Origin: Nissolia schottii
Lineage: Eukaryota > Streptophyta > Magnoliopsida > Fabales > Fabaceae
Direction: 5' to 3'
DNA length: 64,000 nt
NCBI GenBank assembly: GCA_003254905.1
Contig: QANU01018855.1
Coordinates: forward strand, 158,612 to 222,611
A program made the position numbers and the translations under genes. The notes beneath the pieces were generated by a model. It worked only from the letters and a program-made list of their open reading frames with translations, did no database searches and had not been told where the DNA came from. Positions 49,851-61,614 of this stretch are shown piece after piece. How positions within the stretch are numbered: position 1 is the stretch's first letter; each line of letters begins with the position of its first letter.

Positions 49851-50179
49851 TTTAGAAAATTTACTTCTAGGATTTTGCTAACATAATTTTCTTTTCTGTA
49901 ATTTTCTTTAGTTTCTTCGGAACCCTAGGGGTAGAACACTTATTAAGGGGTCTAAAAGCATTCTTAATATTTTCAATGTATTAATAACTTAATATTTTAA
50001 TTTTTTCAATAAAAACATTCTACTTCTACTTATTTGTTGCTTAACACTTCATCCAAGTCGGTCCTTGAAAAATATAAACACTCACTTTAATCCCTTCAAA
50101 AAAATTTGTTGTCCAAATGTAATAGTTAGGTTTGTCATTTTTTCTCTACCCTCTCCTAGTCACTCACTCAAAACAAAAT

Positions 50180-52137
50180 TGTAGCACCCCTTGTAGGAAC
50201 AGGAGGTGTCTCGCACGAGACGCTAAGAGCAACTCACGCGAGACGTTTTGGGAGAGGTTTCTAGAGTGGGACAGATGTGCAACTCTTGCGAGACACGCGA
50301 CAACGCAGCTCCGTGTTTTTGGGACTTGGCCTGTCCATTTGGCCACTCCCTCGCCTATATATAGAGCTCTCCTCCCCCTATTCCAACCCGCTTAGAGTTC
50401 AAACTCCTTTTCCCCTATTAGAAGAGTTTTACTCAATTCTTTCTCCCTCTTAGGTGGGTTGCCACTCCTTCTTTTAGGATGACCTAGGTAGTAGGCTTCA
50501 GCGCCACCGCCGTGTTGGTAGTGGCCTGCGATGGTCCTCAGAATGCCATAGCAATGCTAGAATCTCTACTGCGAGGCCTACCAGTTTAAAGTTTTGTTTT
50601 ATGGGTTATTGATGGTGATTTTGGTTGGCTTTCCAAGTGCCAACGCCACACCACTAGGATCCCCCAGTGACAGCGTCCCTCTGTTCCACAACATTCCAAG
50701 TAAGTGGCGGTCTCGGTGTGTCGGTGGTCCCAGTTGGTGGTCCACCAATAGAGTCATTTATGCCATACATGCTAGGAATTTGTTAGATATTCATTAAGTC
50801 TATAACATGCTAGTAAATACTTAGGCAGATATACATGCTTAGTAAATGCGATGTGATATGCCATGTGATCATGTTATATATGTCATGTTATATTATGCTA
50901 TGCTATGTTAGGACAAAGACCTAAACCCCTAGGTTTGATATACTTAGAAATGCTAAGTTAAGATTATACATAAGACTTAATAATAAAGACTCCGATTAAG
51001 GTAGATACCCTAACAAGGGGCAGGTTCTGGCTAAGGTAAGACTTGGTACTTAAGTTGTCTGTTTGTGACACACCTCTCTTACCTGAGAATCCTGCCCTAA
51101 GTATGGGACCTTAGTCCTAAGGTCGGACTAATAAACAAAGAATAGTTAAATACGATACACTTGTCATAATCAGTAGCCTTAGGCCTTAATAACTTGGTAA
51201 TTGAAAGACAGTTCCCTAAAAGACTTCACGAATAGTAGATTCTAGGATAAACGACTTAGAACAGTATGAGGTCCTACAATCTCGTAATCCAGACCTAGCA
51301 ATAGATAGATATTAGCGCAAGGCTCCTTAGTTATGGCATGTGTGCCCTACCAGACCCCTCAGCGCAAGGCTCCTCAAACTAGGGTATGTATACCCTCGCA
51401 GGTATCTGGGTTACATGCGCGTGCACCGGATCCACCCGAAAATATTCCTGGTGATGTAAGGTCGAGCTGCGACTCCCTTAAATCGTGCTCCTCCGCAGGG
51501 ACGTGGGCATACGTACAATTTTACTTTCCAGTTATTAGTTCTTCAGATATATTCACTTTATTTCAGCTATTCAGTTATATTAAGTTTTTCAATTACATTT
51601 AGTTTTATTAGTTACTTCAGTTATCCAGTTATATGCTTTATTTACCATGCCAGTTTCTTCAGTATACATGTATGTATTTATATGCCATTATATGCAGTAC
51701 GTGTGGTTTGTGTGGTACCGAGGTACCCATCACTGAGTTGACAACTCACCCCTCTGTCAGACCATTTTCAAATTTAGCTGAGGATAATGAGGACATCCCC
51801 CTTGTCTAGTAGCAACGAGGACCCAACGTCAGTGGTAAGCTTCGCTTTGCAGTGGGGTCTATCTACCAGAATCTTTTAGTAGTTATGCTATAGACACCTA
51901 GGGCAGGATCCATAGTAGTTTTATGAACTTCATTTTTAAACATTATTACTTTGTAACTCATTCATATTTCAATTCAAATATTATGTAAACAGTTATTAGT
52001 TTTTAGTTATTAATTAAAGAATTAGTCAGCATTTATTTAATCATGACATTTATTACACGTTTAGTATGTCACGTTAGTGCTTTCGTAAAGCAGTAGCCCT
52101 ATGTGCCGTTATGTCCTAAGTTGGGGCGTATTGAACA
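50180..52137 (+). mobile_element. Probable solo LTR of a Ty3/gypsy element
   Basis: Begins TGTAGCACCCC and closes with CTAAGTTGGGGCGTATTGAACA, close to the TGTARCACCC...TTGGGGCGTRACA ends of many plant gypsy LTRs. A CCTATATATAGAGCTC TATA region at about 50354 suits an LTR promoter. Internal direct repeats of GCGCAAGGCTCCT occur near 51317 and 51363. No protein-coding frame, PBS or PPT was found. The flanking 5-mers do not match, so boundaries or mechanism (truncation versus solo LTR) remain open. Confidence 0.55.
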
Positions 52138-52287
52138 TTATTTTGGGCACAACCAAAACGAGATCGTGTTGAATATAAGAATCTAGTTTGGTGTCGCAGT
52201 TTTTCAAGAGACCAACGTAAATGTAATTCCTTCATCTCCATCCTCTGTTCTTTTTTCTCCTCCACCACCACCCCTCACATAGGCCCG

Positions 52288-52288
<1 letters not shown>

Positions 52289-52333
<45 letters not shown>
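52289..52333. repeat. (CA)n-(TA)n microsatellite
   Basis: An uninterrupted CA tract of about 17 units runs straight into about five TA units. Confidence 0.95.
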
Positions 52334-52919
52334 TCATTTTATAAAGTTGCAAAGTCTGAAGAACAGATCAAGTAGCAGGACAATACTGTGTTCACACTAC
52401 GAGTATTACACTTCCAGGATTTTAGCACTAATACACTACACACGTATTGCACAAATAGGTGCCCAAACTAGAAGTGTGTTCACACTACAACTTAAAATTT
52501 GCATGACAGGAGAATTGACTTTTTTGTAAAGATGCAAGCTGGAGTAAATAAACAAAAAAGCAACATAGGTCATTAGACCCTTGTTAAGAAAGTCATGACC
52601 GAAGGAAATTGAATCACTTTTCCACCATTGTCAAAGTAGTTTGAATTCCTAACATGACTACCTTAGCAACTTGTTCTTTCAAGCATTAAACATACCTTTA
52701 GTAAGTAGAACTACCATTCACTCCAACTACAACACACTTCCTCATCCTCCTAAAAATCATACTGTAGTTTCTCCTCCGGCACCAAGCATTCCTATTCAAG
52801 CTTTAATCTCTGGAAGGTAAACACCTATATTTCATGCTGTTGAGATAATTTTAACAATAAAATGCTTGGTGTTATAACGTGTTGATTCTGTTTTTCATGT
52901 AGACCATAGGTTGAGCACA

Positions 52920-53305
52920 ATGGCACCAACTGTGGACAAGATTGTTACAGTCACCCCTACCAAACTTGATTGCTGTTTCTATTGTTCGCTTCTGGGAAAC
53001 TCCCATAAAGGACAACGAATCTTAAGTTTATACCACGGATATGGTGATTCAAGATGAAGAAGTATAACTTCAAAATATCCAACAAAGTAGAAGTATCTCA
53101 AGCTCTTAGAGCTGCTATGTAACTCATGTAAATTATAAATTCTTTTGTTACATGTAATAGGGGTCTTCATTTAAGATCTTGGCTTTACATACAAAAAGCT
53201 TGAGTGCACACATGAGTAACGTCAATACAGTATGAAGAAGCTTGAGTGTACAACTTTCTGTTCTTAAATAAGGAAAATTGTGGTATATGAGAGTTAGCTA
53301 TAAAG
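52920..53305 (+). pseudogene. RPA1-like (RPA70/OB-fold) pseudogene, 5' part
   Basis: From ATG 52920 the frame reads MAPTVDKIVTVTPTKLD, then after a shift IVRFWETPIKDNE...TTDMVIQDEE. This is the start of plant RPA70-like single-strand-DNA-binding proteins (pattern 'M..DKI..V.P.K..W...VRV.RLWE.P......EMVLQDE'). Stops and frameshifts break it at once. It is cut by the gypsy insertion at 53305/53306 and resumes at 61610. Many such RPA-like copies in plants travel with Helitrons. No Helitron helicase is visible here. Confidence 0.65.
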
Positions 53306-53310
53306 AAGTC
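53306..53310. repeat. Target-site duplication of the gypsy element, left copy
   Basis: AAGTC immediately precedes the left LTR and recurs immediately after the right LTR at 61610-61614. A 5-bp duplication is standard for LTR retrotransposons. Confidence 0.9.
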
Positions 53311-53799
53311 TGTTAGAACCCGTGAACCAGAAGTAACCAAGAAAGGAAAGGAAATAACCCCCTTTCCTCTACATTACTCCCGAAGAAGGAAATCCCAAGG
53401 AATTTAATTATTGTTATTATTTAATTAGTAGGATCTGAATTATTGCTATTTAGTATTTGAATTATTAATAAGTTAGAAGAGAATCTTTTAGGATAGAGAG
53501 AGAATATTGTTAGTTGAGAAGAATAAGGATTTTAACCAATCCATGATTCTCTCTTAAGTGACTATAAGTAAGATCTTTAGAAAATAGGTTTAGGTATTCA
53601 GAAATTCAGACTTAGGACTAGGAGGACCAAGGGATCCTATCTTCCCAGAACTATTTTATTATCAATATCATCTTGTTTCAATCCTATTATTATTCATTGT
53701 GTGTTGTTAGCTCGAGTAATTCCCCTCTGGAATTGCCGAACTGTTAATTAATCCCACTAAACATTATCTAAACCAGAACTGCAGATACCAGTTGCTACA
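53311..53799 (+). repeat. Left LTR (489 bp)
   Basis: Starts TGTTAGAACCCG and ends GTTGCTACA. It matches the right LTR except at four positions (G/C, C/A, T/C and C/T). Confidence 0.95.
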
Positions 53800-53801
53800 A
53801 C

Positions 53802-53813
53802 TGGTATCAGAGC
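53802..53813 (+). other. Primer-binding site (initiator tRNA-Met)
   Basis: TGGTATCAGAGC begins two bases after the left LTR. It is complementary to the 3' end of plant initiator tRNA-Met, the standard primer for many plant LTR retrotransposons. Confidence 0.92.
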
Positions 53814-53835
53814 ATCGATCCTTGGAGAACGGTGT

Positions 53836-56800
53836 ATGGTTTCCACGCGCGCAGGCATGGAGGCTAGGATGGATAGTTTGGAGAGACAGATGGAGGAGCT
53901 GAGAGAGTCCCATGCGCACCAGACGACCCTTTTGCAACAGATGCTAGACAGAACACCACCACTGCAGCCAGGCGGCAACCCAGTTAACGAGGACAGAGGT
54001 TCAGGAGGAGGGGAAGGAGGCGGAAGGAATGGGGGAGAGGACCAGGAACCCCGGCGTTTTGAAGCCTCACGGAAATTGGAAGTCCCGATTTTTGTGGGAG
54101 AGGGAACATCTGATTGGCTAGTTAAGATGGACAGGTATTTTCGAGTGACACAAACAACCCCTCATGATCGTATGGACATCGTTGCCCTAGCGTTGGAAGG
54201 TGAAGCCCTCACCTGGATGGAATGGTGGGAAGAACACACCCCTACGCTCAGTTGGGAGCAGTTCAGAGGGGACCTGCTAAAGAGGTTCCAACCTGGAGCC
54301 GCCCTCAACCCCTTAGCACCCCTATTGGAAGTAAGACAAGTGGAAGGTGTGGCGAGGTATAGGAGGGAATTCGAGGCAGCAGCTAGGTCTCATAGGAGCT
54401 TGGGAACAGAGGCTTTGCTCTGCATTTTTGCAAACGGGCTAAAAAAGGAAATTCAGGCCGAGATCGAGGTCGCAAGGTTCGAAAATTTGCCAGCTCTAAT
54501 GGACAAGGCTATGGCCATCGAGTGGCGCAATCAAGCATGGAAGGAGTCAGGCCTGAATCCAGGCAGTCGGAGATGGGACCCAGGAGCCAGACACAGCGGC
54601 GTTGGCGGAGGCCCCCCGCGGGGTCACTCTATTCCAAACCCGCCGCATCCACAAGGCCAACAGATAACAGGGGAGGAACACGCATGGAATCTGGACTCCA
54701 GAACAGCCAGAGGTCCACCGAGTCCACGGCAGGACACAGGCCTATTCCGATGATGGGAGGGAATTCGGCAACCTCAGGGAACTCCAGGCCCGTGAATACA
54801 CGCAGGCTGTCTAATGAGGAATGGGCTGAAAGACAGAGAAAAGGTCTCTGTTTCCGATGTGGTGAAAAATGGGGGCAAGACCACCGCTGTCCCATGAAGC
54901 ACTATCAGATTCTACTCTTAGAAGATGAAAGGGAGGAAGAAACAGAGGAAGACGACGCAACCCAGCAAGAAGCACCCATAGGCCCCGAGGATCGAGCTGA
55001 GCTACAGCTGTCTTCTTACAGTTACTGGGGATTGACTTCCCACAAGACGTTCAAGCTGCTAGGGACCATCCATGGTCACAAGGTGGTGGTGTTAATTGAT
55101 CCTGGCGCCTCAGCTAATTTCCTAGCTACCGAGGTGGTCCAGAGGCTATCTCTACCGGTCAAGAAAATCAGGGAATTCCAGGTTGAAGTGGGAAATGGGG
55201 CGATAGAACGAGGACAAGAAGGCTGTGAAGCTGTCCCACTCAATATCCAAGGTGTACAGCTATTCCAGGACTTTTTTGTCATGAAGTTAGGCTGCTCCGA
55301 GGTAGTATTGGGAGCAGGATGGTTGGCTAGTCTGGGCAGGTTTGTGGGGAATTATAAGGAGTTAACACTAAGCTGGGAGCAAGGAGGAGAACAGAAATTC
55401 CTGCAGAGGGACCCCTCCCTAAGCCGTAGCAGGGCCACTTGGAAGAATACCTTACACGCTCTCAAGAAATAGGGCGAAGGCTATGTTATCACACCCAAGA
55501 ACCTGACCTCCGAAGACACCGAGCAGGAGGAGCTCTTAACAGAAACAGGGGAATTCCTCCAGGAGTTCCACGATTTGTTCCAAACACCAGAGGGACTACC
55601 TCCATCACGACCCAACGATCACTCCATCATCCTCAAGGAAGGAGCCATCATACCACGTATCAGGCCCTACAGGTATCCACACTACCAAAAGTCTGAAATT
55701 GAAAAAATTGTTAATGAGATGCTGCAGGCAGGTATAATCAGGCCAAGCACCAGCCCCTTTGCCAGCCCTGTCATCCTGGTTAAAAAAAAGGACGGAAGCT
55801 GGAGATTCTGCGTGGATTACAGGGCTCTGAACCGAGAAACCGTGGCTGACAAGTTTCCCATACCAGTAATTGACGAGCTGTTGGATGAAGTGGGAAAGGC
55901 AACCGTGTTCAGCAAACTGGACCTTAAATCCGGCTACCACCAGATTCGAATGAAGGAAGCTGACATCCACAAGACCGCCTTCCGCACACATGAAGGGCAC
56001 TACGAATTCCTAGTGATGCCCTTCGGCCTCACCAACGCCCCCTCTACTTTCCAGGCGCTCATGAATCAGCTATTACGACCCTTCCTGCGATGATTTGTGC
56101 TGGTGTTCTTCGATGACATCCTCATATACAGCCAGGACCTTAACCAACACTGGGAGCATCTGCGCCAGGTATTTGACACCCTCCGACAGCACCAGCTGTA
56201 CCTCAATAAAAAGAAGTGCAGATTCGCCCAAAAACAGATTGACTACTTAGGCCACATCATAACACGAGAGGGAGTGGCAGCAGACCCGGCCAAAATTCAA
56301 GACATGCTAGACTGGCCAGCCCCTAAGGATCTCAAGGCCCTGAGGGGATTCCTGGGCTTGACTGGCTATTACCGCCGCTTTGTGAAGAACTACGGGAGAA
56401 TTGCTTGGCCCCTCACCCAACTCCTCAAGAAGGACCAATTCCACTGGGATACCGAGACCCAAGCTGCATTTGAAGCCCTGAAGTTAGCCATGACCACCGT
56501 CCCCGTCCTGGCAGTTCCTTCTTTTTCCAAACCTTTTGCTCTGGAGACCGACGCCTCAGGCAAGGGAATTGGTGCTGTTTTGCTACAAGAAGGACGTCCA
56601 GTGGCATTCATGAGCCAGAAATTATCCGACCGTGCCCAATCCAAATCAGTGTATGAAAGGGAGCTGATGGCCATGGTGTTAGCAATCCAAAAGTGGAGAC
56701 ATTACCTGTTAGGGCAGCACTTCACAGTATTCACGGACCAGAAGAGCTTAAAATTCCTCCTAGACCAACGCATTGGGGGCGAAGAGCAGCAGAAATGGAT

Positions 56801-56869
56801 GACAAAATTGCTTGGGTTTGACTTCGACATTAAATACAAGGCAGGAGCAGATAACAGGGTGGCTGACGC
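53836..56869 (+). pseudogene. gag-pol copy 1 (gag, protease, RT, RNase H), interrupted
   Basis: gag opens at ATG 53836 with a coiled-coil-like N-terminus (MEARMDSLERQMEEL) and the Retrotrans_gag core (WMEWWEEHTPTLSWEQFRGDLLKRF). A one-base deletion relative to copy 2 at about 54610-54622 shifts the frame, so the gag frame ends at 54753 while the zinc knuckle ([14 protein letters not shown]) and protease (LIDPGAS) continue in another frame. A TAG at 55470-55472 precedes the RT, and a TGA at 56091-56093 falls just before the catalytic FFDDIL. Copy 2 has sense codons at both places. RNase H (ETDASGKG) follows, and the copy is lost in the N gap. Breaks are described only as observed. Confidence 0.9.
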
Positions 56870-57224
56870 NNNNNNNNNNNNNNNNNNNNNNNNNNNNNNN
56901 NNNNNNNNNNNNNNNNNNNNNNNNNNNNNNNNNNNNNNNNNNNNNNNNNNNNNNNNNNNNNNNNNNNNNNNNNNNNNNNNNNNNNNNNNNNNNNNNNNNN
57001 NNNNNNNNNNNNNNNNNNNNNNNNNNNNNNNNNNNNNNNNNNNNNNNNNNNNNNNNNNNNNNNNNNNNNNNNNNNNNNNNNNNNNNNNNNNNNNNNNNNN
57101 NNNNNNNNNNNNNNNNNNNNNNNNNNNNNNNNNNNNNNNNNNNNNNNNNNNNNNNNNNNNNNNNNNNNNNNNNNNNNNNNNNNNNNNNNNNNNNNNNNNN
57201 NNNNNNNNNNNNNNNNNNNNNNNN
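56870..57224. other. Assembly gap of 355 N
   Basis: Unknown sequence lies between the RNase H region of copy 1 and the gag region of copy 2. Any reading frame drawn across it is not real evidence of a fusion. Confidence 0.99.
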
Positions 57225-60200
57225 GAGGTCGCAAGGTTCGACAATTTGCCTGCTCTAATGGACAAGGCTATGGCCATCGAGTGGCGCAATCAAGCATGGA
57301 AGGAGTCAGGCCTGAATCCAAGCAGTCGGAGATGGGACCCAGGAGCCAGACACAGCGGCGTTGGCGGAGGTCCCCCCGAGGGGTCGCTCTATTCCAAACC
57401 CGCCGCACCCACAAGGCCACCAGATAACAGGGGAGGAACGCGCATGGAATCAGGACTCCAGAACAGCCAGAGATCCACCGAGTCCACGGCCGGACACAGA
57501 CCTATTCCGATGATGGGAGGGAATTCGGCAACCTCAGGGAACTCCAGGCCCGTGAATACACGCAGGCTGTCTAATGAGGAATGGGCTGAAAGACAGAGAA
57601 AAGGTCTCTGTTTCCGATGTGGGGAAAAATGGGGGCAAGACCACCGCTGTCCCATGAAGCACTATCAGATCCTACTCGTAGAAGATGAAAGGGAGGAAGA
57701 AACAGAGGAAGACGACGCAACCCAGCCAGAAGCACCCATAGGACCCGAGGATCGAGCTGAGCTACAGCTGTCTTCTTACAGTTACTGGGGATTGACTTCC
57801 CACAAGACGTTCAAGCTGCTAGGGACCATCCATGGTCACGAGGTGGTGGTGTTAATTGATCCTGGCGCCTCAGCTAATTTCCTAGCTACCGAGGTGGTCC
57901 AGAGGCTATCTCTACCGGTCAAGAAAATCAGGGAATTCCAGGTTGAAGTGGGAAATGGGGCGATAGAACGAGGACAAGAAGGCTGTGAAGCTGTCCCACT
58001 CAATATCCAAGGTGTACAGCTATTCCAGGACTTTTTTGTCATGAAGTTAGGCTGCTCCGAGGTAGTATTGGGAGCAAGATGGCTGGCTAGTCTAGGCAGG
58101 TTTGTGGGGAATTATAAGGAGTTAACACTAAGCTGGGAGCAAGGAGGAGAACAGAAATTCCTGCAGGGGGACCCCTCCCTAAGCCGTAGCAGGGCCACTT
58201 GGAAGAATACCTTACACGCCCTCAAGAAACAAGGCGAAGGCTATGTTCTCACACCCATAGACCTGACCTCCGAAGACACCGAGCAGGAAGAGCTCTCAAC
58301 AGATACAGAGGAATTCCTCCAGGAGTTCCACGATTTGTTCCAAACACCAGAGGGACTACCTCCATCACGACCCAACGATCACTCCATCCTCCTCAAGGAA
58401 GGAGCCATCATACCACGCATCAGGCCATACAGGTATCCACACTACCAAAAGTCTGAAATTGAAAAAATTGTTAATGAGATGCTGCAGGCAGGTATAATCA
58501 GACCAAGCACCAGCCCCTTTGCCAGCCCGGTCATCCTGGTTAAAAAGAAGGACGGAAGTTGGAGATTCTGCGTGGATTACAGGGCTCTGAATCGAGAAAC
58601 CGTGGCTGACCGGTTTCCCATACCAGTAATTGACGAGCTGTTGGATGAAGTGGGAGAGGCAGCCGTGTTCAGCAAACTGGACCTTAAATCCGGCTACCAC
58701 CAGATTCGAATGAAGGAAGCTGACATCCACAAGACCGCCTTCCGCACACATGAAGGGCACTACGAATTCCTAGTGATGCCCTTCGGCCTCACCAACGCCC
58801 CCTCTACTTTCCAGGCGCTCATGAATCAGCTATTACGACCCTTCCTGCGACGATTTGTGCTGGTGTTCTTCGATGATATCCTCATATACAGCCAGGACCT
58901 TAACCAACACTGGGAGCATCTGCGCCAAGTATTTGACACCCTCCGACAGCACTAGCTGTACCTCAATAAAAAGAAGTGCAGATTCGCCCAAAAACAGATT
59001 GACTACTTAGGCCACATCATAACACGAGATGGAGTGGCAGCAGACCCGGCCAAAATTCAAGACATGCTAGACTGGCCAGCCCCTAAGGATCTCAAGGCCC
59101 TGAGGGGATTCCTGGGCTTGACTGGCTATTGCCGCCGCTTTGTGAAGAACTACGGGAGAATTGCTGGGCCCCTCACCCAACTCCTCAAGAAAGACCAATT
59201 CCACTGGGATACCGAGACCCAAGCTGCATTTGAAGCCCTGAAGTTAGCCATGACCACTGTCCCCGTCCTGGCAGTTCCTTCTTTTTCCAAACCTTTTGCT
59301 CTGGAGGCCGACGCCTCAGGCAAGGGAATTGGTGCTGTTTTGCTACAAGAAGGACGTCCAGTGGCATTCATGAGCCAGAAATTATCCGACCGTGCCCAAT
59401 CCAAATCAGTGTATGAAAGGGAGCTGATGGCCATGGTGTTAGCAATCCAAAAGTGGAGACATTACCTGTTAGGGCAGCACTTCACAGTATTCACAGACCA
59501 GAAGAGCTTAAAATTCCTCCTAGACCAACGCATTGGGGGCGAAGAGCAGCAGAAATGGATGACAAAATTACTTGGGTTTGACTTCGACATTAAATACAAG
59601 GCAGGAGCAGATAACAGGGTGGCTGACGCGCTATCCAGGAAGTTCCAGTTCGCGTCGGTATCGTTCTTCGCAGCAAATGAGGGGGAAGAGCTTGAGGCAG
59701 AAGTACAGAAGGATCCTAAGCTCAGACACATCGTTCAAGACCTACTAGCTGGCAAAGAGGCACCCCCAGGTTACTCCCTGCACAACGGCAAGCTCTTACA
59801 CCAAGGAAGGTTAGCCATCCCGAGGCATTCAGCAATGATTCCAAGAATACTTAAGGAATTTCACAACACCAAGTTGGGAGGCCACTCGGGTTTCTTCAGA
59901 ACTTTCAAAAGAATCTCCAGCATTGTGCACTGGGAAGGGATGAAGCGATCTATAATGGATTATGTCAAACGGTGCCCCATTTGCCAAACTAACAAGCACT
60001 CTACCTTCAGTCCAGCTGGCCTTCTGCAGCCCCTACCCATTCCCACAAACGTCTGGTCCGACATATCCATGGACTTCATTGGAGGCCTACCCAAGGCCCA
60101 CGGCTAGGACACCATATTCGTTGTCGTTGACCGCATGACGAAATACGCTCACTTCTTCCCTTTATCCCACCCTTATACGGCCAAGGAGGTGGCCGAGCTT

Positions 60201-61217
60201 TTTGTCAAAGAGATAGTGAAGCTGCACGGCTTCCCTAGTTCTATCATTTCCGACAGAGACCGAGTATTCATGAGCTCCTTCTGGGCCAGAATTTTCAAGG
60301 CAGCAGGCACCACCCTTAAGATGAGCTCCGCCAACCACCCCCAGACCGATGGCCAAAGCGAAGCCGTCAACAAATGTGTAGAGACTTACTTGCGCTGTTT
60401 TACGGGTTCCAAGCCCAAACAATGGCCACGATGGCTCAACTGGGCCGAATATTGGTACAACACCAACTACCACGGGTCCATTAAGATGACTCCCTTTCGC
60501 GCCTTATATGGGAGAGAACCCCCTATGTTGCTGCGAGGTGGCAGTGAAGCAGCGGTGGAGGAAGTGAGATATTTGATGGAAGAGCGTAACCAGACCCTCG
60601 AGGAGCTACAGTTTCAGCTGGAACACGCTCAGAACAGAATGAGGACGTACGCAGACAAGAAACGGCGCGACGTCTCTTTTGCCCCGGGTGACCAGGTTTA
60701 CCTAAAACTCCAGCCCTACCGAATGAAGTCCTTGGCCAAACGAGTGAACCAGAAGCTAAGTGCTTGCTTTTATGGCCCTTTTCCAGTACTTGAGCGCATT
60801 GGCCAGGTTGCCTACAAGCTCCAGCTTCTAGCTGATGCCAGGATACACCCTGTGTTCCACGTCTCCCTTCTCAAGCAATGTGTTGCCACCCCAGCAGTAA
60901 GCCAGCCCCTGCCCGCGGCCCTTAGTGAGGAGTATGAGCTTCAGATCGAGCCCCACCAGGTCCTCGACGTTCGCAAGAATGCTGCAGAGCAATGGGAAGT
61001 CCTCATCAAATGGCTGAACCTCCCCGACTTTGAGAACTCCTGGGAACTTGCCACGGAGATCCAGACAGCTTTCCCATCTTTTCACCTTGAGGACAAGGTG
61101 AATTTTGAAGGGGAGGGTATTGTTACAACCCGTGAACCAGAAGTAACCAAGAAAGGAAAGGAAATAACCCCATTTCCTCTACATTACTCCCGAAGAAGGA
61201 AATCCCAAGGAATTTAA
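57225..61217 (+). pseudogene. gag-pol copy 2 (late gag to integrase and chromodomain), two stops
   Basis: Begins inside gag at the gap edge and stays in one frame through zinc knuckle, protease (near 57858), RT (FFDDIL near 58869) and up to a TAG at 58953-58955, where copy 1 has a sense codon. RNase H follows (EADASGKG; copy 1 has T before DASG). Next come the integrase HHCC zinc region (59860-59990) and a second TAG at 60105-60107 near the first catalytic Asp. The rest of the integrase core (SDRDRVF, NHPQTDGQSEAVN) and the chromodomain-like end run on to 61217. The last codons overlap the start of the right LTR. The element could not make its own full polyprotein. Confidence 0.9.
61107..61118 (+). 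other. Polypurine tract
   Basis: GAAGGGGAGGGT lies just before the right LTR, where plus-strand DNA synthesis is primed. Confidence 0.8.
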
Positions 61218-61609
61218 TTATTGTTATTATTTAATTAGTAGGATCTGAATTATTGCTATTTAGTATTTGAATTATTAATAAGTTAGAAGAGAATCTTTTA
61301 GGATAGAGAGAGAATATTGTTAGTTGAGAAGAATAAGGATTTTAACCAATCCATGATTCTCTCTTAAGTGACTATAAGTAAGATCTTTAGAAAATAGGTT
61401 TAGGTATTCAGAAATTCAGACTTAGGACTAGGAGGACCAAGGGATCCTATCTTCCCAGAACTATTTTATTATCAATATCATCTTGTTTCAATCCTATTAT
61501 TATTCATTGTGTGCTGTTAGCTCGAGTAATTCCCCTCTGGAATTGCCGAACTGTTAATTAATCCCATTAAACATTATCTAAACCAGAACTGCAGATACCA
61601 GTTGCTACA
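61121..61609 (+). repeat. Right LTR (489 bp)
   Basis: Starts TGTTACAACCCG and ends GTTGCTACA. It has the same length as the left LTR with four substitutions and no indels. Confidence 0.95.
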
Positions 61610-61614
61610 AAGTC
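61610..61614. repeat. Target-site duplication of the gypsy element, right copy
   Basis: AAGTC directly after the right LTR, identical to 53306-53310. Confidence 0.9.

Larger units (their letters stand above)
53311..61609 (+). mobile_element. Ty3/gypsy chromovirus-like LTR retrotransposon with a partly doubled interior
   Basis: Complete outline: 5-bp AAGTC target duplication, 489-bp LTRs (TG...CA), tRNA-iMet primer-binding site, gag, protease, reverse transcriptase, RNase H, integrase, a C-terminal chromodomain-like stretch (EQWEVLIKWLNLPDFENSWE) and a polypurine tract. The LTRs differ at only four positions out of 489, so insertion is recent. The interior is abnormal: gag (from near 54466) through RNase H appears twice with a 2.76-kb period, separated by 355 Ns. 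Each copy has its own inactivating changes, so no intact polyprotein exists. Without the duplication the element would be about 5.5 kb, a normal size for this group. The doubled part is either a true rearrangement or an assembly join of two related elements. Confidence 0.93.

Noticed and set aside
53802-53813. Possible tRNA fragment
   Set aside because: Only 12 nt matching the complement of a tRNA 3' end directly after an LTR. It is the primer-binding site, not a tRNA gene.
56702-57289. Long frames running through the N block
   Set aside because: Unknown bases read as X create false continuity; they say nothing about real protein fusion.
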